Below, piece by piece: positions 35,402 to 42,937 of a stretch of DNA of 64,000 nucleotides; the first letter of the stretch is position 1; every line of letters begins with the position of its first letter. Location: positions 33,698 through 97,697 of the forward strand of contig CAJXLN010000002.1 in the NCBI GenBank assembly GCA_913056255.1, in the 5' to 3' direction. The notes beneath the pieces were generated by a model. That model did not search any database. It had not been told where the DNA came from and saw only the letters and a program-made list of their open reading frames with translations. A program made the translations under genes and the position numbers. The stretch comes from an uncultured Thermotogae bacterium. GTDB lineage: Bacteria > Thermotogota > Thermotogae > Mesoaciditogales > Mesoaciditogaceae.

Positions 35402-36562
35402 TCACTTCACTTTTTTGGTTTTTGGAAGTCTCAAAGCTGTTATTGCCGAGGCTAATAATGAAAAAACGCCGATAAAAAGTACGCTATGTAGTCCAATTGA
35501 ATTGATCGTTGAACTTATCCCCACGAAGATTAAACTCGCCATTCCCCATGAAATTCCCATTCCGAGACTCGATGCAATACCTTTTCTATGTGGTAAGAAC
35601 TCTTGCATGTACGAAACGTTAGAGGCCATTGTGAAAAATGCAAAAAATACCATCATTATGTACATCACGAGCATAATGTAAATATTACGAGTTAGCACTA
35701 AAACCAAAGCAAAGGGAAGAGCCGAAAATATGGAAAGTACATTTACATTTTTGGGCCCGATTTTATCGGAAAGAATGGCTCCTAAATAATTTCCGACAGT
35801 CCCAGCCAGTGTGGAAAGGGTAAGAAAGTATCCTCCCCACACCAGCGATTGACCCATCTGTTTGAGATAAAGAGGCAACAAATTCGAGAACATCATGAGT
35901 GCCAGTGAACGCAAAACGATAACGGAAACCAAGCCCTTTACTCCTTTAACAGACAAAGAATCTTTTAACCCAAAACCAGGTATTTGCTCTACATGATCTG
36001 CACTTTCTTTGAATGTCGGAAGATATAAAATGGAGACAATCGCAACGATCAATCCAAAAAGAGTCAACAGATACATCGAGTGAAATCCGAATAGCTCTAC
36101 ATACCAGACTATTATCACTGGCATGATTGCCCCACCGAGACTTCCACCAATTGAAAACAAGGACATCGCCGTATGTTCACGCTTGAACCCCATTTTTCCA
36201 ACGAATGCGGCTGCATTTGGATGAAAAAAGCCGTTTCCTATCCTTCCCAATATTAGAAAGATGATCAACAGGAGTAAACTGTTGGTAACTCCTATCAAAG
36301 GCATGAAAATCGCCGATAGCAAAATGCTGATAACTTGCATTCTTTTTTCACCGAATTTTATGCCCAAAATAGCACCTATCGGTTGTATGAATACGACTAT
36401 CACGCCAAGGCTTGCAGCTATAAATGCCGTTGTCCCTTGAGAGAGAGAAAAAATCGTCATTATGGCAGGCCATAGGGGAGTAAGCATGCTGGTGTACGCA
36501 TCAACTGTGAAATGATTTAAACTGGACAAAGCTAACTGTGCTTTTGAGGAAACTTTTCTCAT
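35402..36562 (-). CDS. MFS exporter (fosmidomycin-resistance-like)
   Basis: The 386-residue protein has twelve predicted membrane segments. NHFTVDAYTSMLTPLWPAI, GRIGNGFFHPNAAAFVGKMG and a repeated-half architecture match the Fsr-like branch of the major facilitator superfamily. The ATG follows GAGGTGAAGG. It is the first gene of a two-gene exporter unit with the MATE gene, under a clear promoter. The substrate is unknown. Confidence 0.88.
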   Translation of the reverse strand: MRKVSSKAQLALSSLNHFTVDAYTSMLTPLWPAIMTIFSLSQGTTAFIAASLGVIVVFIQPIGAILGIKFGEKRMQVISILLSAIFMPLIGVTNSLLLLIIFLILGRIGNGFFHPNAAAFVGKMGFKREHTAMSLFSIGGSLGGAIMPVIIVWYVELFGFHSMYLLTLFGLIVAIVSILYLPTFKESADHVEQIPGFGLKDSLSVKGVKGLVSVIVLRSLALMMFSNLLPLYLKQMGQSLVWGGYFLTLSTLAGTVGNYLGAILSDKIGPKNVNVLSIFSALPFALVLVLTRNIYIMLVMYIMMVFFAFFTMASNVSYMQEFLPHRKGIASSLGMGISWGMASLIFVGISSTINSIGLHSVLFIGVFSLLASAITALRLPKTKKVK

Positions 36563-36594
36563 CCTTCACCTCTAATAAGTTCGGTTTGCGTACT

Positions 36595-36624
36595 ATTTTA
36601 CACCATTGCGTTTTTTAATGTCAA
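36595..36624 (-). promoter_or_regulatory. promoter of the MFS-MATE unit
   Basis: On the minus strand TTGACA (36624-36619) and TAAAAT (36600-36595) are 18 bases apart, 33 bases before the MFS start. Confidence 0.75.
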
Positions 36625-36733
36625 TTGTTCAAATTGTTTCATAAAAAATCAGAAGTTTTTGAACCAAAGTAAAAAACGCACGTCTAAATGTTGAAATACC
36701 CCCCTATCCCCCTTAATACTAGTGAATATTTCT

Positions 36734-36767
36734 AAAAAAGCGGGCTGCCCAGCCCGCCTTTCTTTTT
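36734..36767. terminator. orphan bidirectional terminator
   Basis: GCGGGCT and AGCCCGC form a perfect 7-bp stem. The stem has six A residues on its left and CTTTCTTTTT on its right, so it can terminate on either strand. It sits between two divergent promoters with no gene facing it. Confidence 0.7.
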
Positions 36768-36791
36768 ATGTTTTCAATTTAAGGTTTTTTC

Positions 36792-36820
36792 TTGACAAAT
36801 TGTTTTTTATATGGTATCAT
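36792..36820 (+). promoter_or_regulatory. promoter of the asparagine-synthetase-like gene
   Basis: TTGACA (36792-36797), a 17-base spacer and TATCAT (36815-36820) with TGG in front form a near-consensus promoter. Transcription would start around 36827, about 12 bases before the leader's ribosome site. Confidence 0.88.
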
Positions 36821-36852
36821 TTTTTAAAAGTTCTAACCGGGAGGTACTAATT

Positions 36853-36924
36853 GTGTTCAAGTACATGGTTATCACTAAAATGAATAACAACGATAATTCG
36901 ATTGACATCGGTCAATCGGGTTAA
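36853..36924 (+). CDS. Asn-rich leader peptide (23 codons)
   Basis: A short frame starts at GTG 36853, seven bases after GGGAGGT (36839-36845), and ends at TAA 36922-36924. The peptide begins MFKYMVITK and continues MNNNDNSIDIGQSG. It has four Asn codons in a run of five (codons 11-13 and 15) with one Asp between them. It lies just downstream of a strong promoter and just before competing RNA hairpins, as do his, trp and thr leader peptides. Its role would be to make the ribosome stall when charged tRNA-Asn is scarce. It is too short to find by similarity, and the inference rests on the arrangement. Confidence 0.82.
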   Translation: MFKYMVITKMNNNDNSIDIGQSG

Positions 36925-36990
36925 TCATGTAATTCAATATAAAACCCAATGGCCGGTGACAGTTAAAAAGTCACCGGCCTTTAATTTTAT
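36899..36990 (+). promoter_or_regulatory. transcription attenuator controlled by the Asn leader
   Basis: Three mutually exclusive structures are visible. Pause hairpin 1:2: CGATTGAC (36899-36906) with GTCAATCG (36911-36918). Antiterminator 2:3: CATCGGTCA (36906-36914) with TGGCCGGTG (36950-36958), nine pairs including two G-U, extended by GGGTT (36918-36922) with AACCC (36943-36947). Terminator 3:4: GGCCGGTGAC (36951-36960) with GTCACCGGCC (36970-36979), ten perfect pairs, followed by TTTAATTTT. A ribosome stalled on the Asn codons (36883-36897) would cover segment 1 and free segment 2 to form the antiterminator. Confidence 0.85.
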
Positions 36991-37006
36991 CAGGAGGTGT
37001 TTCAAA

Positions 37007-37924
37007 ATGGACAAACTTAAAAGTGTGCAAGAGGCTCTTAAGGTTAAAAAAGAAGTCTTAGAAATCTCAAGCGAGTTGATCTCCTTAATGGGACAATTCC
37101 TTAGGAGAAATGGATTCATCGAGATCTTACCAGTGATAATATCTCCAATCACAGATCCGCTGAATCATTCTGTTTTTGATGCTACAATAAAATACTATGA
37201 TGGGAGCTACTCTCTCACCAAATCCATGATATTTCATAAGCAGCTGGCAATGCGTATTCATCCAAAGATCTTCTCATTCTCACCAAACGTACGATTAGAA
37301 ACGGAAGACAAGAAAGACAGCGGACGTCATCTTATCGAATTCACTCAAATCGATCTTGAAATGCGTGAGGCAACACGCGATGATGTGATGACTCTTGTAG
37401 AAGAAATGTTAAAAGATGTATTCGAAAAATTAGAAGAAGAGTTTGGAACTCTGTTAAGGGAAATGAATTCCCATTTTTCAACGATAAAGCCTCCATTTAA
37501 ACGCGTTAAATATCTTGAAGCTCTGGAAGAATATGGACCAGATTTTGAAAGTGTGCTTTCGAAACGCGCCACTCAACCTTTTTGGCTAATAGACATTCCC
37601 GTCGATGATCGCGAATTTTATGATAAACTTGATGCTACTGGTAAGACATTGCGCGATATGGATCTCATTTATCCGTATGGTTTCGGAGAAGCGTCATCCG
37701 GTGGAGAAAGGGAGTATGAATACGAAAGTGTTCTCCGACGCATGAAATACAAAGGAAATGATCTTGAGTCAATGAAATGGTACCTTGAAGAGGTGAAAAG
37801 GGGGATCCCTTCATCGGCTGGATGCGGAATCGGCGTCGAACGACTTACACGATTTGTTTGTAATCTCGAAGACATAAAAAACGCCAGACTTTTTGCAAAA
37901 AAGCCTGGTGAGCTTTCAATTTGA
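37007..37924 (+). CDS. asnA: asparagine synthetase of the AsnRS-related (archaeal-type) class
   Basis: The 305-residue protein is a class II aminoacyl-tRNA-synthetase-like catalytic core without the N-terminal anticodon-binding OB domain of AspRS/AsnRS. Motif 2 is VRLE (R96, E98) followed by GRHLIEFTQIDLEM, and motif 3 is GCGIGVERLTRF (about 271-282). This pattern fits the AsnRS-derived ammonia-dependent asparagine synthetase described in archaea, which makes Asn from Asp, ATP and ammonia. The Asn-rich leader upstream supports a role in asparagine supply. AGGAGGTG (36992-36999) fixes ATG 37007; the frame is open upstream, but that would translate the terminator. A role in tRNA or protein modification is an alternative. 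Confidence 0.8.
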   Translation: MDKLKSVQEALKVKKEVLEISSELISLMGQFLRRNGFIEILPVIISPITDPLNHSVFDATIKYYDGSYSLTKSMIFHKQLAMRIHPKIFSFSPNVRLETEDKKDSGRHLIEFTQIDLEMREATRDDVMTLVEEMLKDVFEKLEEEFGTLLREMNSHFSTIKPPFKRVKYLEALEEYGPDFESVLSKRATQPFWLIDIPVDDREFYDKLDATGKTLRDMDLIYPYGFGEASSGGEREYEYESVLRRMKYKGNDLESMKWYLEEVKRGIPSSAGCGIGVERLTRFVCNLEDIKNARLFAKKPGELSI

Positions 37925-37931
37925 TCTTGAA

Positions 37932-37963
37932 GAAAACGCTCCCATTCTTGGGGGCTTTTTCTT
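37932..37963. terminator. bidirectional terminator between asnA and rpmE
   Basis: GCTCCC and GGGGGC (one G-U pair) close around ATTCTT. TTTTTCTT follows on the plus strand and TTTTC on the minus strand, serving the convergent asnA and rpmE genes. Confidence 0.75.
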
Positions 37964-38168
37964 ACTTTTTTCCATATCTTCTGTTGAAACGTTCAACTCT
38001 ACCTTCGGTATCTATGATATTCGTCCGCTTACCCGTGAAAAACGGATGGCAAGCAGAACAAACCTCAAGACTGATTTCTTTTTTTGTTGTGAGAACCTTG
38101 TACTCTGCTCCACATGCACACTTCGCGATCACTTCGTGAAGCTCAGGATGTATACCTTTTTTCACCAC
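37962..38168 (-). CDS. rpmE: 50S ribosomal protein L31
   Basis: The 68-residue protein has the L31 signature: GIHPELHEV at the start, zinc-binding CACG and CSACHPF, and the basic RFNRRYGKK end. All four zinc-ligand cysteines are present, so this is the zinc-containing form. Two GTG codons in a row open the frame after AAGGAGG; either could start. It is convergent with asnA. Confidence 0.95.
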   Translation of the reverse strand: MVKKGIHPELHEVIAKCACGAEYKVLTTKKEISLEVCSACHPFFTGKRTNIIDTEGRVERFNRRYGKK

Positions 38169-38200
38169 AAAAAACCTCCTTGATCTCTTTTTCCTTAAGG

Positions 38201-38209
38201 ATTATATCA
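38201..38209 (-). promoter_or_regulatory. extended -10 promoter of rpmE
   Basis: The minus strand reads TGATATAAT 33 bases before the rpmE start. The -35 region is not consensus. Confidence 0.55.
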
Positions 38210-38230
38210 CAAAAAAGTTAATGGAAAAAG

Positions 38231-38239
38231 TGGTATAAT
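38231..38239 (+). promoter_or_regulatory. extended -10 promoter of the dciA-gyrB unit
   Basis: TGGTATAAT ends only five bases before the first in-frame start codon (GTG 38245). The predicted transcript start therefore coincides with the start codon or lies just upstream of ATG 38260. Confidence 0.6.
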
Positions 38240-38244
38240 GGATT

Positions 38245-38532
38245 GTGTCTGAGCACAAAATGTCAAAGCTTTTTGAAAGTTTAGCACGCAAGGATCCTTT
38301 CTTTTCTGAACTTGAAAATAGAATGAAGATTAACACCGCATGGAGAAAAGCGGTAGGTGATTTTTTGGCTTCAAGAACTTACGTTTCTATAGGCAGAAAT
38401 GAAACCTTGGAAGTTTGGGCAAAAGATTCTGTCGTTCTCAGCGACGTTCGTTTTAGAGCTGCGGAACTTTTAAAAGCGATGAGAGATCATGGTATGAATT
38501 TCAACAAATTGGTCGTAAAAAGGCTTAGTTAA
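38245..38532 (+). CDS. dciA: DUF721 protein, DciA-like helicase loader
   Basis: The 95-residue protein (90 if it starts at ATG 38260) matches the DUF721/DciA core: a Trp in NTAWRKAVGDFLASRT, then the LEVWAKDSVVLSDVRFRAAELL strand-helix segment. DciA helps load the replicative helicase DnaB in bacteria lacking DnaC/DnaI. Its place directly before gyrB, 12 bases apart, agrees with a replication role. The promoter lies so close that translation from GTG 38245 would be leaderless. It is shorter than most DciA proteins and lacks their N- and C-terminal extensions. Confidence 0.75.
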   Translation: MSEHKMSKLFESLARKDPFFSELENRMKINTAWRKAVGDFLASRTYVSIGRNETLEVWAKDSVVLSDVRFRAAELLKAMRDHGMNFNKLVVKRLS

Positions 38533-38544
38533 AGAGGTGGAAAA

Positions 38545-40470
38545 ATGGGTTTCAATGTGAATGAAAAAAACGATTACAACGCAAACAGCATAAAAATTTT
38601 GCGTGGCTTAGAAGCTGTGAGAAAACGACCTGGAATGTATATAGGTTCAACAGGATCAGCTGGATTACATCATTTAATAAGCGAAATAGTAGATAACAGT
38701 GTAGACGAAGCGACTGCCGGATTTTGTGATTGGGTAAGGGTAGAAATATCCTCTGATTCTGTTGTAACGATCGAAGATAATGGACGGGGTATACCTGTGG
38801 ATGAGCATTCCGAAGAGCATAAAAGTGCTTTAGAAGTCGTTATGACCGATCTACATGCCGGTGCGAAGTTTTCGCAGAGGACTTACAAAGTCAGTGGCGG
38901 CTTGCACGGAGTGGGCGCCAGCGTGGTCAATGCGTTGAGCGAATGGATGGAGGTTTTTGTCAAACGTAATGGAAAATTGTATCATCAAAAATACGAGCGC
39001 GGAATACCGATAACGCCCGTTGAAATAATTGGAAAAGCGGAAGGATCAGGTACCAAAACGGTATTCAAACCGGATTCGAAGATATTCAAATCTATAGAAT
39101 TCGATAGCAGGATAATCGAGCATAGGCTCATGGAATTAGCATTCCTTAACAAAAATTTAACTATAGAATTCGTTGATTCAAGGGAAGAAGAACCATACAG
39201 AAAAGTTTTTCATTACGAAGGTGGGATAATCGAATTTGTCAAGTACCTTTCTCGGAGTTCGAAACATGTTATAGAAGAGCCCGTGTACTTTTCTGGCAAA
39301 AAAAATGGAGTGGAAATGGAATGTGCTTTCATTTATACAAACAATTACGATGAGAAACTGGAAGCATTTGCGAACAACATAAACACCGTCGAAGGCGGGA
39401 CTCACGTTACGGCTTTTCACGGATCTCTAACAAGAATTATGAACGATTTTTCACGCAGAACCGGCGTGCTCAAAAAAAACGCTGAGAATTTCAAGGGAAG
39501 TGATATGCGCGAAGGACTGGTAGCTGTATTAAACATGAGGATTCCTGAACCTCAATTTGAAGGACAAACAAAATCCAAACTTGGAAACGAAGAGGTTTCA
39601 GATGTTGTCAACTCGGTAATGCAGGACAAACTTCCTGAGTTCTTAGAAATAAATCAAAAGACTCTCAAACGTATTCTCGAAAGAATATCTCAAGCTGCAG
39701 CGGCCCGCATTGCTTCCAGAAAAGCTCGTGAAATGGTTAGAAGGAAAAGCGCTTTCGAAAACACATCATTACCAGGGAAGCTTGCCGATTGCACGATGAC
39801 TGGCAAAAGAGGTTCTGAAATATTCATCGTTGAGGGTGATTCTGCCGGCGGATCGGCCAAGCAAGGGCGAGATCGAAATCTTCAAGCTATTCTTCCGTTA
39901 AGAGGGAAAATACTTAATGTGGAAAAAGCCGGTATGGACAAGCTTCTCAAGAACGAACAGATCAACAACATAATAATTGCGCTTGGTACAAACATAGGAA
40001 ATGATTTTGATATTTCAAAGCTTCGCTACGATCGGATTGTCATGATGACTGATGCTGACATTGACGGAGCACATATAAGAACCTTACTCCTTACTCTATT
40101 TTATCGTTACATGCGACCACTTTTAGAAAATGGCAAGATCTTTTCCGCCATGCCACCACTTTACAAGGTGAGCTACGCGAAAAAGCACGTATACGCTTAC
40201 ACGGAAGACGAGCTGAAAAAAGTGTTGGACGAGCTGAAAGAAAAATCTCAAAAATTCGATGTCCAAAGATATAAAGGTCTTGGCGAAATGAATCCAGAAC
40301 AACTCTGGGAAACGACGATGAACCCTGAAACGCGTAAGATCATGAAGATCGGTATCGAAGATGCAGAGTACGCAAACGACGTCTTTCGAATACTCATGGG
40401 TAATGATGTGGAGAGCCGAAGAAATTTCATCTCAAGACACGCTTTAAATGCCACGAACATAGACATCTAA
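38545..40470 (+). CDS. gyrB: DNA gyrase subunit B
   Basis: Gyrase B supplies the ATPase and TOPRIM parts of the topoisomerase that introduces negative supercoils. The 641-residue protein has the GHKL ATPase (VDNSVDEA, EDNGRGIPVD, GLHGVGASVVNALS), the transducer domain, TOPRIM motifs EGDSAGGSAKQGRDR and DADIDGAHIRTLL, and the C-terminal YKGLGEMNPEQLWETTM. The length is typical of gyrB/parE without the E. coli insertion. AGAGGTGG precedes the ATG. Discrimination from ParE rests mainly on length and on there being one type II enzyme in most Thermotogota. Confidence 0.92.
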   Translation: MGFNVNEKNDYNANSIKILRGLEAVRKRPGMYIGSTGSAGLHHLISEIVDNSVDEATAGFCDWVRVEISSDSVVTIEDNGRGIPVDEHSEEHKSALEVVMTDLHAGAKFSQRTYKVSGGLHGVGASVVNALSEWMEVFVKRNGKLYHQKYERGIPITPVEIIGKAEGSGTKTVFKPDSKIFKSIEFDSRIIEHRLMELAFLNKNLTIEFVDSREEEPYRKVFHYEGGIIEFVKYLSRSSKHVIEEPVYFSGKKNGVEMECAFIYTNNYDEKLEAFANNINTVEGGTHVTAFHGSLTRIMNDFSRRTGVLKKNAENFKGSDMREGLVAVLNMRIPEPQFEGQTKSKLGNEEVSDVVNSVMQDKLPEFLEINQKTLKRILERISQAAAARIASRKAREMVRRKSAFENTSLPGKLADCTMTGKRGSEIFIVEGDSAGGSAKQGRDRNLQAILPLRGKILNVEKAGMDKLLKNEQINNIIIALGTNIGNDFDISKLRYDRIVMMTDADIDGAHIRTLLLTLFYRYMRPLLENGKIFSAMPPLYKVSYAKKHVYAYTEDELKKVLDELKEKSQKFDVQRYKGLGEMNPEQLWETTMNPETRKIMKIGIEDAEYANDVFRILMGNDVESRRNFISRHALNATNIDI

Positions 40471-40481
40471 AGACTTGTAAG

Positions 40482-41171
40482 ATGGATCATTTTGATGCGA
40501 GAGCGCGTTTTATCGTAGTATTCATCGGTATTTTCATAATCACACTGATGATAAAAGCTTTTCTCGCACTTGATTTTGATCCTGTGATTCATAAATTGAA
40601 AATTTCCGGGAATAGATTTTTGAATCCTCAATATATTGAAAGAAAAGTTTTGCCAATCGGAGGTGTGCATTTTTCAGAATTGGGAGCGCCTTCCGATTCT
40701 TTTGTTGAATCTTATAAAATACGCTACATCGGTAACGGTACGGCTGAGTTGATTTTAAAAGAAAGGAAGCCTGATTTTGTAGTTGCAACACAAAACGGAT
40801 ATTTTCTCACTTCAAAAGACGGAATTTTTCTTTTAAAACTTTCAAAAAATGAAATCTATCATGCAACTGGATACAAGATATTCTTCGATGTGGATCCGAC
40901 AAGTTTAGATAAGAATGGTATAATCAATCCAAAGATACTTTCAAATATCAACACGATTTTTTCTTATCCAAAATGGTTCAGAAAACTCGTACTTGAGGTA
41001 GATCTTAGAAAAAAGACGTTGTACTTCATTAAAGGTATCACGGTAAAAGTCAACGATCTGAATTTAGGTGAATCGTATGAGCACGCAATAGTTAAGTTGA
41101 TCGAGAATTCCCGAATCGGATCAAGGTACTTCGTTGTTGGGCAAAATTTCGTTCGTCTTCCAAATCGCTAA
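40482..41171 (+). CDS. FtsQ/DivIB-like cell division protein
   Basis: The 229-residue protein has a short cytoplasmic N-terminus, one membrane segment (about 8-28) and a POTRA-like domain (IHKLKISGNRFLNPQYIERKVLP) followed by a beta domain. That is the FtsQ layout. Similarity is weak except at the POTRA domain, as is normal for FtsQ. FtsQ links early and late divisome proteins at the septum. The ATG is 11 bases after gyrB. Its last 80 bases overlap the convergent ABC ATPase gene. Confidence 0.7.
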   Translation: MDHFDARARFIVVFIGIFIITLMIKAFLALDFDPVIHKLKISGNRFLNPQYIERKVLPIGGVHFSELGAPSDSFVESYKIRYIGNGTAELILKERKPDFVVATQNGYFLTSKDGIFLLKLSKNEIYHATGYKIFFDVDPTSLDKNGIINPKILSNINTIFSYPKWFRKLVLEVDLRKKTLYFIKGITVKVNDLNLGESYEHAIVKLIENSRIGSRYFVVGQNFVRLPNR

Positions 41172-41940
41172 GAACGCGAATTCTTCCAGTTCTTGGATGA
41201 TGTATTATGGTGCAATGAGCTCCGTAAACTTTGTAAATTATCTCCTCTTTTAAAACATCTTCTGGAGTTCCATCGGCTACGATGTTCCCATCTTTCATGA
41301 CCATTATCCTGTCAGAAAAGGCGGCAGCCTGATTTATATCATGAAATGTGGCTATTACAGTTTTACCGTTTTCTCTGGAAAGTTTCATGATCTTTTTGAG
41401 TAAATGCTCAGTGTGACCTATATCCAAATGCGCGGTTGCTTCGTCAAGCACCAAGATCTTTGGCTCCTGAGCGAAAACTTTGGCAACGTACACCATTTGT
41501 CTTTCTCCTCCACTCAAGGAATAAAACATACGATCTTTTAAATGAGAAATTTCGAGAGATTCAAATGCCATTTCAACAGCTCGTTTATCCTCATTTGTTA
41601 TCTGGCCCCAGATAGTGGTGTATGGGATTCTTCCCAACTCGACTACTTCAGTTGTACTCATGTTGTAGGATGGTAAAAACTCTTGAGCTACGACGCCGAG
41701 AATGCGAGCGAGTTTCTTCCTTGAATAGTCTTTTACCTCTTTGTCTTCGATTTTCACACTTCCTTCGTACTGTAGAATTGAGGAGATGGATTTAACCATG
41801 GTAGTTTTTCCAGAACCGTTTGGCCCTATTATTCCAACTATCTCACCTTTGGAAATCGAAAAATTCACATCGTTGAGGGCCTTAAAAGACGATGCCGAAT
41901 AAGAATAACCCAAATGCCGAACTCTCAATATCTCACACAA
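41092..41940 (-). CDS. btuD: cobalamin ABC transporter ATPase
   Basis: This FecE/BtuD-type ATPase carries GPNGSGKTT (Walker A), LSGGERQMVYVAK (signature), ILVLDEATAHLDI (Walker B) and a switch His in ATFHDINQAA. It is the last gene of the riboswitch-controlled importer. The frame opens at TTG 41940 with AGGAGG ten bases upstream, and it overlaps the permease gene by eight bases. After PRTGRIRVL, where relatives usually end, there is a tail of about 25 residues, and this tail is exactly what overlaps ftsQ. Confidence 0.9.
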   Translation of the reverse strand: MCEILRVRHLGYSYSASSFKALNDVNFSISKGEIVGIIGPNGSGKTTMVKSISSILQYEGSVKIEDKEVKDYSRKKLARILGVVAQEFLPSYNMSTTEVVELGRIPYTTIWGQITNEDKRAVEMAFESLEISHLKDRMFYSLSGGERQMVYVAKVFAQEPKILVLDEATAHLDIGHTEHLLKKIMKLSRENGKTVIATFHDINQAAAFSDRIMVMKDGNIVADGTPEDVLKEEIIYKVYGAHCTIIHHPRTGRIRVLSDLEDERNFAQQRSTLIRFGNSRST

Positions 41941-42937
41941 TTCGTGATCGCCTCCTGAGTACGTAAATGAAGATCGGAGCGCCTATAAGGGCTGTTATTG
42001 TGCCAATTGGCATCTCTGCAGGTGTAAAGGCAGCTCTTGCAATCGTATCACATGCAACCAAAAATACGCCACCCAAAACTGCACTCGCTGGCATTGATAT
42101 TCTATGATCGGCACCAAACAATCTTCGAGCAATATGTGGCACAACAAGTCCAACAAATCCAATGATACCAGAAGCGGACACGGCTACCGCAGTGATGAAT
42201 GTTCCCACTGCAAAGATTATAACTTTCAGCATCTCCACCCTTACACCAACGTAAGATGCCTCTTCTTCCCCCGCAGACATCGCATTCAAATACTTCCCTA
42301 TCATGGTGAAAAAAAACGTGGACGCGATCGCCACAACGTCAACGAAAAGCACGTAATTCCAACTAACTCCAGCGAGGCTTCCAAGAAGCCAGAACGTGGC
42401 GATCTGGATATCGCGCCAGCCGTAAACTATGAGAAATGTCACACCAGCGCTAAACATGAGATTAACCATAACACCACTCAAAATCAACTCAGTTGCGGGA
42501 AGTTTTCCACCTCTTCTTGCGCTAAGATATGTAATGGCTGCCGCAATGATACCAAAGGAAAAAGCGAATATCCACACGTAAAATACCAGATTGGGATTGT
42601 ACATCTGTGCAAGAGCATTTGCGAGTATAGCACCAAATGCGGCACCTGAAGACACACCGAGTATGTACGGATCAGCCAGTGGATTTTTCAACATTGCTTG
42701 AAAAGAGTTGCCAGTTACAGATAGAGCCGCTCCAACACCAAGGCCCAAAAGTATCCTCGGAAACCTTAATTGGATCAATATGAGTTTGTCCGTTTCCGGG
42801 ACTTTCAATCCAAGCAAACTCTTTAAAACGTCACCAAAAGGCGTATAAACTGAACCGAATGCTAAATTCAGAATAACAAAAGCCGTAAGCAAAGGAAGAG
42901 CCAATAAGAGAGCTCTTCCTTTGCCGATTTTCACCAT
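41933..42937 (-). CDS. btuC: cobalamin ABC transporter permease
   Basis: The 334-residue FecCD-family permease has about ten membrane segments, LRFPRILLGLGVGAALSVTG, NPLADPYILGVSSGAAFGA and GIIGFVGLVVPHIARRLFG, all diagnostic of the BtuC/FecC/FecD group. Its ATG overlaps the binding-protein stop. Cobamide as substrate is inferred from the riboswitch upstream. Confidence 0.93.
   Translation of the reverse strand: MVKIGKGRALLLALPLLTAFVILNLAFGSVYTPFGDVLKSLLGLKVPETDKLILIQLRFPRILLGLGVGAALSVTGNSFQAMLKNPLADPYILGVSSGAAFGAILANALAQMYNPNLVFYVWIFAFSFGIIAAAITYLSARRGGKLPATELILSGVMVNLMFSAGVTFLIVYGWRDIQIATFWLLGSLAGVSWNYVLFVDVVAIASTFFFTMIGKYLNAMSAGEEEASYVGVRVEMLKVIIFAVGTFITAVAVSASGIIGFVGLVVPHIARRLFGADHRISMPASAVLGGVFLVACDTIARAAFTPAEMPIGTITALIGAPIFIYVLRRRSRIV

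Noticed and set aside
36902-37006. Upstream extension of the asparagine-synthetase-like protein to 36902
   Set aside because: It would require translating through the terminator hairpin, and AGGAGGTG before ATG 37007 gives a better start matching the family.
42104-42649. 181-codon open frame opposite btuC
   Set aside because: It is antisense to a well-conserved FecCD permease, and its composition (His-, Asn- and Lys-rich) is that of a shadow frame.
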